A stretch of 64,000 bases of DNA from Bythopirellula goksoeyrii (GCF_008065115.1 NZ_CP042913.1:195211-259210), one strand, 5' to 3'; positions 34,642 to 44,028 are shown, counted from the first letter of the stretch. The notes: generated by a model not told the origin, from the sequence alone. Program-made: numbers and translations.

Positions 34642-36024
34642 CTAATCTCGACGAGTTGCTGTTTGATTCGTTCCATTCTGGTTCAAAACGAGATACTTTG
34701 GCTTGCCACTCTTGTCGGCGACGAAAAAAAGACGGGCATCGACAGCCTTGCAATAGAATCTTGTCTCCGATTCTGGAGAGGTCTGGAGTTTTGGCTGGCC
34801 AGTCCCCTGAACCATTAAATCATCCTTTTCGAACGTGATCGTAAGGGCGAATTGTGGCGTGATCTCATAGACACCTTCGTAAGATTTAAGTACTTCCGGA
34901 GTGACTTTCGCGAGAGGCGCTGCTGCAGCTGATTCGGCATTCGCTTCGACAGCGATTTGTGTGATTTTCGCGCCGAGTTCAGTGACTTGCAAGGCGGCCG
35001 TGTTGGAAAGTATGACGACGCCAACATCGCGACTGGGCACGACAGCTAACCAAGCTGCATATCCCCCCGTCATACCGTCGAGACAGCGAGTCATGCCGTC
35101 CGGCCAAATGAGCCAGCCAAGGCCCATCGACAATCCATCTGGCATCGTTTGGTGTTTTTTATGCGAAAGCTGCAGAGCTTTCGTTAGAGGTTTGTCGTCG
35201 TCGGCAAGATTGGCAGCGATGAACTTGAGCATGTCATTGGTAGTCGAACGAATGCCCCCAGCACCAGCGAAAGTCGGCATGTCCCAATTCTTAGCTGCCC
35301 GTAGAGAAGCATCGTAGGGCGGGGCAAGCCGCCGGCGCTGCTTGCCGGAAAGCTTGACGCATGTATCGTTCATTCCGCAAGGAATTGCGATATGCTCGAC
35401 TAACAACTCTTCATAGGGTGTCTTTTCTCGACCAGCCATTAGAACACCTAGTAGGCCCATGCCATACATCGAGAATTCATACTCACCGGGTGCTCGGCGC
35501 AGTTCGTGCTCTTTCAAGAAGGTATGCATTTGCCGATACGAATAGCCTGCGTACGGGTTTTTAGGATCTGCCGGCTGCAAATCGTCAGGCAACTTCGGCA
35601 GCCCCGACACGTGAGTAGCAAGATGCCCGAAAGTAATGTTTGAGAGATTCTTTATTTGTTTTCTTGCCGCTTGGGGCAAATACTTTTGCATAGGATCAGC
35701 AAGATTCACCCTGCCTTGCTCGACCAGGTCGGCGAGGATTGCTCCCGTAAAAGCCATGCTGGCCGAGCCAATTTCATAAATTGTGTCGCCGTCGGGCACG
35801 ATGCCTTTGCCCTTTCTTGTTTCGCCGTAACCGATCACTTGTGTTTCGCCATCCTTATAGATTCCGACGACGAAGCCGACCGCAAGATCATCGTCGAGTA
35901 ATTGCTTAGCGAGCGGATCAATCTCTGGTTTGAGATCGAAGGCACCTGCTATCGGTGAACTCGCTAGTAAGTGGATTGAGAGCAACGAGGTAATTATTCT
36001 TGAGGTTGGTCCAAATAACGACAT
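34642..36024 (-). CDS. Serine hydrolase (beta-lactamase class C/DD-peptidase fold), probably inactive
   Basis: A 460-residue exported protein (signal peptide to about residue 28, IAGAFD) with the fold landmarks of the AmpC/EstB group. The SxxK motif reads S87-A-S-M90 in YEIGSASMAFTGAIL, so the general-base Lys is Met; the YxN motif reads F184-S-M186 in EYEFSMYGMGLLG; and the HxG/KTG-like motif reads L315-D-G before MTGGY. Only the nucleophile Ser survives. The fold appears intact with no frameshift, so it is likely a kept pseudo-enzyme that binds a ligand. It lies 54 bases after the sigma-factor-linked fusion gene on the same strand. Confidence 0.82.
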   Translation of the reverse strand: MSLFGPTSRIITSLLSIHLLASSPIAGAFDLKPEIDPLAKQLLDDDLAVGFVVGIYKDGETQVIGYGETRKGKGIVPDGDTIYEIGSASMAFTGAILADLVEQGRVNLADPMQKYLPQAARKQIKNLSNITFGHLATHVSGLPKLPDDLQPADPKNPYAGYSYRQMHTFLKEHELRRAPGEYEFSMYGMGLLGVLMAGREKTPYEELLVEHIAIPCGMNDTCVKLSGKQRRRLAPPYDASLRAAKNWDMPTFAGAGGIRSTTNDMLKFIAANLADDDKPLTKALQLSHKKHQTMPDGLSMGLGWLIWPDGMTRCLDGMTGGYAAWLAVVPSRDVGVVILSNTAALQVTELGAKITQIAVEANAESAAAAPLAKVTPEVLKSYEGVYEITPQFALTITFEKDDLMVQGTGQPKLQTSPESETRFYCKAVDARLFFVADKSGKPKYLVLNQNGTNQTATRRD

Positions 36025-36078
36025 GGTTTCATCCCTTTGGTCAGATATGATTTTTCAGATTATTCGCGGCAGTTCGTC

Positions 36079-38307
36079 TCAGGACTCCGTATCCGCTCGG
36101 GCTTGAGCTGCCGCCTTTATTGCCCTTCGATTTTCCGAGGTCATGGGGACTTTGTTGAGGGTGCGCGTATCGATTGGGTGGATCAGTGTTTGGACCACGA
36201 GTTGGACCGTCTCTTTGGGAGGGTGGCCCATGCGGGTGAGGATCTCGACGAGGTCTTCTTCGAATCGCTTTTGCCAGAGTTTGCCGTAGGTATTCTTGCT
36301 GAAGGCAAGGATGTCGTCGGTTAAGAGGCCGTCGATTGCGAAGAGGCGGAACCACTGGCCGTCGAGCTCGACCTCCGGTTGGGAATCTTGCCAACGCACT
36401 GCGGCAAAGGGAGATTTCTTGAGAAAGTCTGTCCCCTGTGTGGGTTGAGCTATTGCGTAGCTCCGGTTCACACTGGCCCTCACAATATCCAAGGCGGCTG
36501 TTTGGGCACTCTCGATATCGCCGTCATTCGAGGTGACTGCGATCACCATGTTCTTCTCGGGGATGAACACAACCATCGCGTACCACATCGTGTTCGAGCC
36601 GTTGTGCCAGTACTGCGCATAGGGGTGTTCCTTATTTGGTTCTTTCTTGATCCAGCCGAAGGCATAGTAGCTGAACTCGGGTGTGTGTAGCAGTTGATAA
36701 GTCTCGGTGGAAAGTAGCTTCCCCTCGCCAAGCTCACCGCGCATTTGGTCCGTTGCGTAAGTGCAAAGGTCGCTCAGGGTCATGTGAACGATGCCTGAGG
36801 GACCCATGATAGTAGTGTTATCTGCCTCGTCATCCACCGAGACTTTTCCGCCAAGAACCGCTCGGTGACCGCGCGGCTCAGGTAGCGTACGATCCGGGCT
36901 CTTCGGCGGGCCGAACCCTGCGGTGATGAGAACCAGTGGCTCATATACTTCTCGTATGACGAGATCCTTCCAGGAGGCACCGGTCACTTTCTCGGCCATC
37001 GCACTCGCTATCGTGCAGCCAACATTCGAGTAGACATACTTCTCACCTGGTGGGTATTCAGGTTGATTGGCGATTACCTCAAACACTGCCTCTCGACGTG
37101 CCAGGGTGCATTCCGGGCCGAGTGGAGGCCTTATGCGTCGTACTTCAATGGGAAAATTTGCTGGCGCGCCCGCTGTGTCCGTCAGCAGTTGTTTGAGCGT
37201 CACCGGCTTCCAGTCTTCGTGTAGGGATGCATCAGGGAAGCAATCGCCTAGGGTGTCGGTCCACTGCATCTGGCCTGACTCGACCAATCGCGCGATCATC
37301 GTGGCCGTGATCGATTTTGCGATTCCCCCCAAATGCCAGCGGTCACCGATCTCAACCGGCACGCTGCTCCCTTTCATCCGTTCCCCGTTGGCGGCAGCAG
37401 CCTCGACTTCGCCGTCGACAACGACCATGGCTGCAAGACCGACAAGGTCCTTCTCATTGCGCAGATTAGTAACCAAACCCGCTAACGATTCTCCTGCTGG
37501 GCCGATGCTTTGAGGAGGCCCTTCATAGCTGGAGTCGAATAACCCGCCCGCCAGGGCTACCACCACAAGTGTCAAGAAGCATGAAACAGCGACGAGGAAC
37601 CATCGTCCGATCTTCCCCAAGCATTCGTCACTCTTGGCAAGGTTAGTCGTATCAAGTTTTTCAGGCGAATCGTCCGTTTTCTCGGTACCGAGACTGGATA
37701 ATAGCGCGAGCAACTCGCGGCGTCGCGGCTCCAACTCCACGCGTACGGCGCGTTGATTGATGAAATAGAGGAAATAGAAAACCGCCAAGATAAATACAAA
37801 AACAAAGACGTTCGCATCGCTGAGAGCGTCCAACGAGTTATTAGACTTTAGCCAGGAAAGATGGGCTATGAATGCCAGCATGGGAATCGCAGGCGGCAGC
37901 AGATACCACCAGAAAACATTCCGCAGCAACCAGATTTGATCCTCCACTTCGGTCAACGAACACTCCACACACCTAAGCAGGGGATTGTCCGATGGGATGG
38001 GTTGCGGCTTGTGACGCAATCGATATATAAGGAGGAATCCAGCAATCCAAATAAGGGCCGGCACGGTCAAATACCACGTCCACGGCGAAGCCGTTGCAAC
38101 GCCCATATAGATCCACACGGGCAACAACAGCAACGAGATTCCTATTTCAGCGAAATCCCGACGGTTGATGGTCGCTCGAAAATCTCGTTGGTTACGCTGC
38201 ACTTGTTGGAACAACAAGTCGGCATCAACCGTGACAGGGGCCTGAGACGATTGTGCACGCCATGCCTGCTGATAAAAGTCAGGGCCCAACTGATCATCAG
38301 AATTCAT
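36079..38307 (-). CDS. Membrane (anti-sigma-like) domain fused to serine-hydrolase-fold domain
   Basis: A 742-residue fusion. Residues 1-55 (DADLLFQQVQRNQRDFRATI then RRDFAEI) resemble the cytosolic start of membrane proteins that sit beside ECF sigma factors. Hydrophobic segments at about 53-73, 77-96, 131-150, 165-184 and 234-256 follow. Residues from about 270 form a beta-lactamase-fold domain: the SxxK site reads G328-I-A-K331 (WHLGGIAKSITA), so the nucleophile Ser is Gly, while Y426-S-N428 and H568-N-G570 are kept. It overlaps the sigma gene by 11 bases. It is proposed as a membrane sensor controlling that sigma factor. Confidence 0.8.
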   Translation of the reverse strand: MNSDDQLGPDFYQQAWRAQSSQAPVTVDADLLFQQVQRNQRDFRATINRRDFAEIGISLLLLPVWIYMGVATASPWTWYLTVPALIWIAGFLLIYRLRHKPQPIPSDNPLLRCVECSLTEVEDQIWLLRNVFWWYLLPPAIPMLAFIAHLSWLKSNNSLDALSDANVFVFVFILAVFYFLYFINQRAVRVELEPRRRELLALLSSLGTEKTDDSPEKLDTTNLAKSDECLGKIGRWFLVAVSCFLTLVVVALAGGLFDSSYEGPPQSIGPAGESLAGLVTNLRNEKDLVGLAAMVVVDGEVEAAAANGERMKGSSVPVEIGDRWHLGGIAKSITATMIARLVESGQMQWTDTLGDCFPDASLHEDWKPVTLKQLLTDTAGAPANFPIEVRRIRPPLGPECTLARREAVFEVIANQPEYPPGEKYVYSNVGCTIASAMAEKVTGASWKDLVIREVYEPLVLITAGFGPPKSPDRTLPEPRGHRAVLGGKVSVDDEADNTTIMGPSGIVHMTLSDLCTYATDQMRGELGEGKLLSTETYQLLHTPEFSYYAFGWIKKEPNKEHPYAQYWHNGSNTMWYAMVVFIPEKNMVIAVTSNDGDIESAQTAALDIVRASVNRSYAIAQPTQGTDFLKKSPFAAVRWQDSQPEVELDGQWFRLFAIDGLLTDDILAFSKNTYGKLWQKRFEEDLVEILTRMGHPPKETVQLVVQTLIHPIDTRTLNKVPMTSENRRAIKAAAQARADTES

Positions 38308-38926
38308 GCTTGTGGCCTTTCATCAGCTCGCTCAGAGACTTCTTCGCTCGATTGAGTTTCACGCCCACGTTGCTTTCGGAGATGCCCAATACTTCAGCCA
38401 TTTCTCGATAACTCAATTGATCAAGGTAAAGCAGCACCAATGCAGCATCTGTTTTCGGTAACTGATGAATAGCATTGTAAAGCTGCACGACGGTCTCTTG
38501 ATATTGGACTTGCTTGACTCCATTCATCGATTCGGGTGCTAAGGCATCCACCTCCATTAGTGGTTGCTGCCTGGACCGGCGAGGCTTGTCATTTCTTTGC
38601 CAATTCATCGCGGTGTGTAAAGCCACTCGATAAAACCACGTCGCCGCGCTTGCCTTCGCTTCAAACTTCGGCAATGACCGCCAGGCCTGTAGCATGATTT
38701 CCTGTGCAAGATCCTGACATTCCTCGCTTGTAAGGGTATATGCGCGCGCAACCTTAATGACTGATGAACCATGCTCCTCAAGCCAAGTCATGAACAGCGT
38801 TTTTTGATCTTCTTCACGCAATGCAAAACCATCTTCTATAGGTATTGGTAACGCGAGCAAGTGTTGACTTACAGAATACTCAAAAAAAAGCTCGTGAAGT
38901 TGCTTTTCTCTCATTGCGCGTGCCAT
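38297..38926 (-). CDS. ECF-type RNA polymerase sigma factor
   Basis: A sigma-70 family protein of about 209 residues. Region 2 shows TSEECQDLAQEIMLQAWRSL and TWFYRVALHTAMNWQR, and region 4 shows YLDQLSYREMAEVLGISESN followed by VGVKLNRAKKSLSEL, the typical ECF helix-turn-helix. The N-terminus carries about 40 more residues than usual ECF factors. The frame is open to 38983 with TTG/GTG codons; the ATG at 38926 is chosen without a strong ribosome binding site, so the start is unsure. Its stop region overlaps the start of the membrane-hydrolase fusion gene by 11 bases, which marks that protein as its likely regulator. Confidence 0.85.
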   Translation of the reverse strand: MARAMREKQLHELFFEYSVSQHLLALPIPIEDGFALREEDQKTLFMTWLEEHGSSVIKVARAYTLTSEECQDLAQEIMLQAWRSLPKFEAKASAATWFYRVALHTAMNWQRNDKPRRSRQQPLMEVDALAPESMNGVKQVQYQETVVQLYNAIHQLPKTDAALVLLYLDQLSYREMAEVLGISESNVGVKLNRAKKSLSELMKGHKHEF

Positions 38927-39131
38927 ATCAAGCCGCGCAGTTACCAAGATAAACTTTGCATACTGTGTGCGGAGACTCACCAATTAGATGAACGGCACCC
39001 GAAATAGCCTCTTTGAAAGGAGGCAGAAAAGAAAATGCTATGCTCGCCGCATATTAACTTCGACAACGAAATAGCCGAGTAGTTGGCATCGTTAGCAAGG
39101 AACGATTGCGGGCCTTCGAAAGAAGGCACGC

Positions 39132-39614
39132 TCAGTAGCAAAACGCCAACATATAAAACTCCCACCCCGTTAGCGTACTGATAAACAATTGCAAACCAAG
39201 CAACACGAGCCAGAACACATAAGTGGGACCAAACTCGCAAGGACCAGGCGGTGAAGGAATCTTGTTCAAAGCATTAAGAAACAATACGAGCCAGATCAAA
39301 GCCGTAATGGTTAGGAATGCGAGGTGGATCGTCAGTGTCATGTAAGTAATGCGAGGGATGGCATCCGCTTCTACACCGACTCGCGTCCGCCAGTCATAGG
39401 CAAAGAACTCAAACGCAAACAAGCCGACGGCAACAGCAAACATACCAGTAACAATTAACTGCAACCGTTTGTGAGCCTGGTAGTCATGGCGAACCAACAG
39501 CAGCAGCAAACTGTGAATGAATAGCGGAATGACAGCCAACTCGAGTAGAAATGCAACGTCATAGGCCAACGAAGCACGAGATCCAAGGAAACCCTCAATG
39601 CCATGATAGTCCAT
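39132..39614 (-). CDS. DUF420 family membrane protein
   Basis: A 160-residue inner-membrane protein with about five hydrophobic helices. LAYDVAFLLELAVIPLFIHS, HKRLQLIVTGMFAVAVGLFA and the C-terminal LTGWEFYMLAFCY fit DUF420 (YozB-like), a family often found near cytochrome oxidase assembly genes. Two conserved His (HDYQAHKRLQ and LTIHLAF) are present and may bind metal or haem; that is inference. No respiratory genes are nearby. It lies upstream of the sigma gene on the same strand with a gap of over 200 bases, so linkage is doubtful. Confidence 0.7.
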   Translation of the reverse strand: MDYHGIEGFLGSRASLAYDVAFLLELAVIPLFIHSLLLLLVRHDYQAHKRLQLIVTGMFAVAVGLFAFEFFAYDWRTRVGVEADAIPRITYMTLTIHLAFLTITALIWLVLFLNALNKIPSPPGPCEFGPTYVFWLVLLGLQLFISTLTGWEFYMLAFCY

Positions 39615-39906
39615 AGATGATCTGAGTCCGGTTCACATTCGCAGGGCGAATTCGCTACAAGGGGAGGGCGGTTCACGATGAGAGTGCCCTGGGATGTGCC
39701 TATAATCTAACAGATCTCAGTTTTCTCGAAACTGGCGTTGGCCACGATTCCTCAGGAAAAACTTGAACTGGTCCAGTTATTGACTCCCTAATCTGGTTTT
39801 CTAGAATGCTGTCGGATGCAACGTACTGCCAGAGGCTTACCATTTCGACAAGATTGTGCGCAGGTCCTGTGAGCAAGTTCACTTTCCCCTCCCAAAGGAA
39901 ACGTAC

Positions 39907-41169
39907 TTGACTAGACCCAATATTTTAGGAGAGAGAAAACTGGACCTGTCCTCATTTTCCCTGGCGCAAGAGTTTGGCACCCCGCTGTACGTCTACGACT
40001 CATGCATCATTAAAGAACGGATCCGTGAGTTTGCGGCGTTCGATGTAGTGCGGTTTGCCCAAAAGGCGTGCTCTAACTTGGCGATTCTTGATCTGATGCG
40101 TCGCACCGGTGTGTTGGTGGATGCTGTTAGCGCAGGAGAGATTCGGCGGGCTCTCGCTGCCGGCTATCTGCCTGCTAGAGGCGAACATCCGGAGATCGTC
40201 TATACAGCCGACATCTTTGACCGCGAAGCACTTGATCTAGTCGTCGAGCACAGCCTTCCGGTCAACTGCGGATCGCCTGTGATGATCGACCAACTTGGCG
40301 AGCGGAGCCCTGGGTGCGGAGTCACGTTGCGGATTAATCCTGGGTTCGGGCATGGACATAGTCAAAAAACCAATACCGGCGGCGCTGGCTCCAAGCATGG
40401 AATCTGGCATACTCAAGTTGCTGAGTGTATCGAGCGAGGGGCCAGATATGGCATTACCGTCACTGGGCTCCACATGCACATTGGGTCGGGTACCGACATG
40501 GAGCACCTAAGCCAAGTCTGTCATGCCATGGAAACAACCGCCCTAGAAGTCGGTCCAACTCTCCGATCGATCAGCGCAGGAGGAGGTCTCTCGGTTCCCT
40601 ATCGAGAAGGTGAACAGCGGGTCGATGTTGCCGCCTATTTTGAGATGTGGGATGCGACTCGCCAAAAGCTCGCTTCATTGCTCGGTATCCCGCTCACATT
40701 AGAAATCGAGCCGGGACGCTATCTGGTCGCTGAAGCTGGCAGGCTGCTGACTGAACTTCGCGCCGTTAAACAAATGGGTGAGAATCTCTACTATCTGGTC
40801 GACGCGGGATTCAATAACCTTGCACGACCGATTCTCTATGGGGCTTACCATCCTATGAAGATCTATCAGCGAGACCATCAGTCGAACAAGCTCGTTGATG
40901 TCGTGGTGGGAGGACCCCTGTGCGAATCAGGCGATATCTTTACCCAGGAAGAGGGCGGTTTCGTGAGCACTCGGCGGCTAACCGAGGCTCAAGTTGGCGA
41001 TCTGCTCGAAATCGGCTGTGCAGGTGCCTACGGTGCAGTGATGGGAAGCAACTACAACACGAAACCGCTGGCAGCCGAAGTCCTTGTCGAAGATTCAACT
41101 GCCCACCTGATCCGCGCCCGGCAATCGTTTGAAGAAATCATTCGAGGGGAAAGAATTCCCACTTCGTAG
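39907..41169 (+). CDS. lysA: Diaminopimelate decarboxylase
   Basis: A 420-residue fold-III PLP enzyme that converts meso-diaminopimelate to L-lysine in the cytoplasm. Start TTG at 39907 is chosen because AAAGGAAA lies about 5-12 bases before it; an upstream in-frame GTG (39856) has none. Motifs: RFAQKACSNLAIL (PLP lysine), LHMHIGSGTD (the usual HxHIGS), SISAGGGLSVPY, EIEPGRYLVAEAG, GPLCESGDIF (catalytic Cys from the other subunit) and the C-terminal GAYGAVMGSNYN (usual GAYxxxMxSNYN). It stands alone between convergent minus-strand units. It supplies lysine, the substrate of the KamA encoded at 60.6-62.0 kb. Confidence 0.92.
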   Translation: MTRPNILGERKLDLSSFSLAQEFGTPLYVYDSCIIKERIREFAAFDVVRFAQKACSNLAILDLMRRTGVLVDAVSAGEIRRALAAGYLPARGEHPEIVYTADIFDREALDLVVEHSLPVNCGSPVMIDQLGERSPGCGVTLRINPGFGHGHSQKTNTGGAGSKHGIWHTQVAECIERGARYGITVTGLHMHIGSGTDMEHLSQVCHAMETTALEVGPTLRSISAGGGLSVPYREGEQRVDVAAYFEMWDATRQKLASLLGIPLTLEIEPGRYLVAEAGRLLTELRAVKQMGENLYYLVDAGFNNLARPILYGAYHPMKIYQRDHQSNKLVDVVVGGPLCESGDIFTQEEGGFVSTRRLTEAQVGDLLEIGCAGAYGAVMGSNYNTKPLAAEVLVEDSTAHLIRARQSFEEIIRGERIPTS

Positions 41170-41173
41170 TAGC

Positions 41174-41192
41174 TCCTCTCTGCCTGAGAGGA
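41174..41192. terminator. Short inverted repeat after lysA
   Basis: TCCTCTC / GAGAGGA with a 5-base loop, 5 bases after the lysA stop and before the convergent mlaD stop. No T-run follows on either strand, so its role as a terminator is doubtful. Confidence 0.25.
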
Positions 41193-41225
41193 CTTCTAAG
41201 GAAAGTGATGTTTCGCAAGTAGAAC

Positions 41226-42341
41226 CTATTTCAATGGCACTTCGCGATTTTTGGGGATAATCCCTCGTGCCACTCGTGCCGGATCTCGGGCCAACTTGTC
41301 GGTCAACACCCAGATATTGTCCAAAATCTGACGAATGCGTCGTTGGATTTGATTATCATTGATCAAGCACCGTACGTCGGTGATCGCTGCCGTTGCCTCA
41401 TTAATCGTCCTACCCAAGCGGTCATAGAGTTCGCGATCACGGAGCAAGAGCCCAACCGTTCCCTCGCTGGCGTTTACGCTCTTGACCAATAATGCCGCCT
41501 CCTCGAATAGGACACCCAGATTATCGATACTCCCTTCAAGTCGATTGACCAATTCCGGTCCGCGATCCCCCAAGGGACCGGTGAGCCCCTGCAAGTTCTG
41601 CAGGTTCCTATCAGCAGAAGCCAGCGTCCGTTCAAGCACCTGAAGGATCTGCCGGGCATCGGCCACTACCGAAGGCAACTGGGACAGCCCGCGTTTGAGC
41701 TCGTCCTTAAACTGCTCGTCACCCAATACATCTTCTACGTCGATCATCACACGATTGAAATTTGCCAGAGCTGAATCGGCGTTTGCCATCATCCGGTTAA
41801 CTCGTTCAGTGTCAGTGTCCCCCAGCACGGCATTGAGTTTGTCAGCCAGTTGAGCAACCTCCTCACCCGCAGATCCGAGCGATTGAATCGTAACCTTGAG
41901 GTCTCCTTGAAGGTTCGCAATCAGATCAAGCGGGCTTGGATTGTAGAAACCACGCAAGGGAGGTCCCCCCGGCTGAACAATCTGCGCCGAAGCCTGACCA
42001 CTGGCAGGTGCAAATTCGATTACAGCATCACCAATCAGCGATGTCTGGATGCGAGCAACTTCGTTCGTTTTCAAGTGTTTGTCGTCGTCAATGTTGAGTG
42101 TGATCAAAGCACCTGAATCGGTATCCTCGACCTTATCTACTCGACCAATAAGAATGCCGCGTCGACGGACCGGTGTGTCTGGTGCGACCCCAGGGGCCTG
42201 ATCCACGAGCAACTGCAACTGATAGTGATGGCTGAATGGAGACCAGGTTAAGTCACTGCTCATCAAGGTCAAGACAACCGAAGCGATGCCGGTGAAAAAC
42301 ACCATCGCCCCAACACGGAATTTCTTTGTTCGCTCATCCAT
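41226..42341 (-). CDS. mlaD: MCE-domain substrate-binding protein of an Mla-type lipid transporter
   Basis: A 371-residue membrane-anchored protein. One N-terminal helix (FRVGAMVFFTGIASVVLTLM) precedes the MCE/MlaD domain (GVAPDTPVRRRGILIGRVDK ... LIGDAVIEF) and a long helical tail (about 150-340) that could form a channel or tether to the outer membrane. The ATG at 42341 has a perfect AGGAGG 7 bases upstream inside the ATPase gene, and its first bases overlap the ATPase stop (TGATG). It holds lipids in the periplasm and passes them to or from the MlaE permease. It is the last gene of the mlaE-mlaF-mlaD operon. Confidence 0.9.
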   Translation of the reverse strand: MDERTKKFRVGAMVFFTGIASVVLTLMSSDLTWSPFSHHYQLQLLVDQAPGVAPDTPVRRRGILIGRVDKVEDTDSGALITLNIDDDKHLKTNEVARIQTSLIGDAVIEFAPASGQASAQIVQPGGPPLRGFYNPSPLDLIANLQGDLKVTIQSLGSAGEEVAQLADKLNAVLGDTDTERVNRMMANADSALANFNRVMIDVEDVLGDEQFKDELKRGLSQLPSVVADARQILQVLERTLASADRNLQNLQGLTGPLGDRGPELVNRLEGSIDNLGVLFEEAALLVKSVNASEGTVGLLLRDRELYDRLGRTINEATAAITDVRCLINDNQIQRRIRQILDNIWVLTDKLARDPARVARGIIPKNREVPLK

Positions 42342-43156
42342 CACACTACCTCCTCAGCAAGTTCGTTCATTTCCATCAACCGGTCCCCCGCCTCGCCGCG
42401 AATGAATTGAGTCACGCGCCGATCCTTTGCGCCCTCAATTTCCTCGGGAGTCCCGTCAAATAGTATTTGCGGTTCGTTCTCCGCAAGTCTGGTGAGCGGG
42501 TAGAGCATCACAATCCGGTCAGCCACTTTCTGCGCTGTCTTCATGTCGTGGGTAACAATGATGCTTGTCACGGCATTTTTCTTGCGAGTGCGCATCATCA
42601 ATTCATTGATCACGTCACTCACAATTGGATCCAGTCCAGTGGTCGGTTCGTCGTAGAGTAGCACCTCGGGATTCATGACCAGAGCTCGCGCTAGACCAAC
42701 CCTTTTGCGCATCCCGCCCGATAACTCCGCTGGATGCTTTCGTAGCACGGCAGTGGGGAGCCCCACTTCTGCAAGCCGAGCTAACATCGCTTCGTCATGA
42801 CTTGCTCGCTGCTCAGGGTGATGTTGTCTCAAAGGAAACGAAATATTCTCGGCCACGGTCATGCTGTCGAACAAAGCGGCATTTTGAAACACAAACCCGA
42901 ATCGGGTTCGTTGCCGCGTCAGTTCCTGGTCCGTGAGTTGATCGATACGCTGTCCATCAAACTTCACGAATCCACTTGTCGGCCGCACCAAACCGATTAT
43001 CGTCTTCAGCAAGACTGTCTTGCCGCAACCACTCTCGCCAATGATCGCCAGTGTCTGGCCAGCGGGTACGGAGAGCGAAATATCGCGCAGCACAACCTGT
43101 CGTCCGAATCTGACGTTGAGCTTGTCGATCTCAATGATTGTGTTCGAATCTGCCAT
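42341..43156 (-). CDS. mlaF: ABC transporter ATP-binding protein, Mla type
   Basis: A 271-residue ATPase. Walker A GESGCGKT, Q-loop VFQNAALFDSMTVAENI, signature ELSGGMRKRVGLARAL, Walker B VLLYDEPTTGLDP and the H-loop VTHD are all present and canonical for MlaF. It powers lipid transport through the MlaE permease. The start overlaps the permease stop (TAATG), and the stop overlaps the mlaD start, so the three are tightly coupled. A C-terminal tail of about 20 residues after residue 250 is longer than the core. Confidence 0.93.
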   Translation of the reverse strand: MADSNTIIEIDKLNVRFGRQVVLRDISLSVPAGQTLAIIGESGCGKTVLLKTIIGLVRPTSGFVKFDGQRIDQLTDQELTRQRTRFGFVFQNAALFDSMTVAENISFPLRQHHPEQRASHDEAMLARLAEVGLPTAVLRKHPAELSGGMRKRVGLARALVMNPEVLLYDEPTTGLDPIVSDVINELMMRTRKKNAVTSIIVTHDMKTAQKVADRIVMLYPLTRLAENEPQILFDGTPEEIEGAKDRRVTQFIRGEAGDRLMEMNELAEEVV

Positions 43157-44028
43157 TACCCGTTGAGCAACATGGGACTAGTTGGCCAGAGATAGGAATA
43201 GATGTTGTCCAGCATGATGCTCAGAAACAGGTCGAGGACAATGATCACAACGAAAGATTGAACGAAAGCACTCGTCGCAGCCTGTCCCACACCTTCGGCC
43301 CCTGCTTTGCAGTGAAAGCCCCGGTAGCAACTTACCAATCCAATCGTTGCACCGAAAAAGATGCTCTTGATCACACCGTAGATCAAATCCCAGGTTTCGA
43401 CATAGGTCTTAGAGTTGGCAGAGTAGTGGTGAACATCGATATCCAACAAGAAGACACAATAGGCCGCCCCACCAACCACACCCATGAACACGGCCATGAT
43501 CGTGAGTGAGGGAATCAACAAGAGGCAACTTAAAAATCGTGGCACGACAAGATATTGAATAGGATTGGCTCCCATGCTCGACAAGGCGTCAATCTGCTCG
43601 GTCACTCGCATCGTGCCAAGTTCCGCCGCCATTGCACTACCGACGCGACCTGCAAGCATCGTGGCAGCAAGCACAGGTCCTAGTTCACGAAACATTGTGC
43701 GGTTGATCACGCCACCTAGTTGCGTTTCCAGGCCAAAGGCGCGAAACTGCGAATAGGACTGCACGGCGAGCACCATCCCGATGAAGGTCCCCGTCAGGGC
43801 CACCACCGGCAAACTCATCACGCCGATCTGATACATGTTCGAGTAGAGAGAATCCCTGCTCGGCAGGCGAGCAACAAGCCAGCGAATCGTTTGCCATGCG
43901 AAGAGCGTCATGTCTCCCAGGGTCTCAAACGAGCGCAGCACGACTCCCCCCAAATCCACAAAGGGATCTTTTAGCGCCGCAAACACCCCACGGCGTGGCC
44001 GCGGCGAGTATTCTATACCTGTTGACAT
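43156..44028 (-). CDS. mlaE: ABC transporter permease, Mla type
   Basis: A 290-residue inner-membrane permease with five to six helices. The conserved MlaE block is visible: VALTGTFIGMVLAVQSYSQF, RELGPVLAATMLAGRVGSAM, AAELGTMRVTEQIDAL and SMGANPIQYLVVPR. Residues 1-35 are a cytoplasmic tail. It forms the lipid path of the MlaFEDB-like complex. It is the first gene of the operon; MlaB, MlaC and MlaA equivalents are not seen in the window. Confidence 0.93.
   Translation of the reverse strand: MSTGIEYSPRPRRGVFAALKDPFVDLGGVVLRSFETLGDMTLFAWQTIRWLVARLPSRDSLYSNMYQIGVMSLPVVALTGTFIGMVLAVQSYSQFRAFGLETQLGGVINRTMFRELGPVLAATMLAGRVGSAMAAELGTMRVTEQIDALSSMGANPIQYLVVPRFLSCLLLIPSLTIMAVFMGVVGGAAYCVFLLDIDVHHYSANSKTYVETWDLIYGVIKSIFFGATIGLVSCYRGFHCKAGAEGVGQAATSAFVQSFVVIIVLDLFLSIMLDNIYSYLWPTSPMLLNG

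Noticed and set aside
36037-36690. Plus-strand ORFs opposite the fusion gene
   Set aside because: Shadow frames of the 742-residue protein; codon pattern follows the minus-strand gene.
38977-39240. 87-residue minus-strand ORF between sigma factor and DUF420 gene
   Set aside because: It is largely a second frame through the DUF420 gene's 3' part, with no coherent features.
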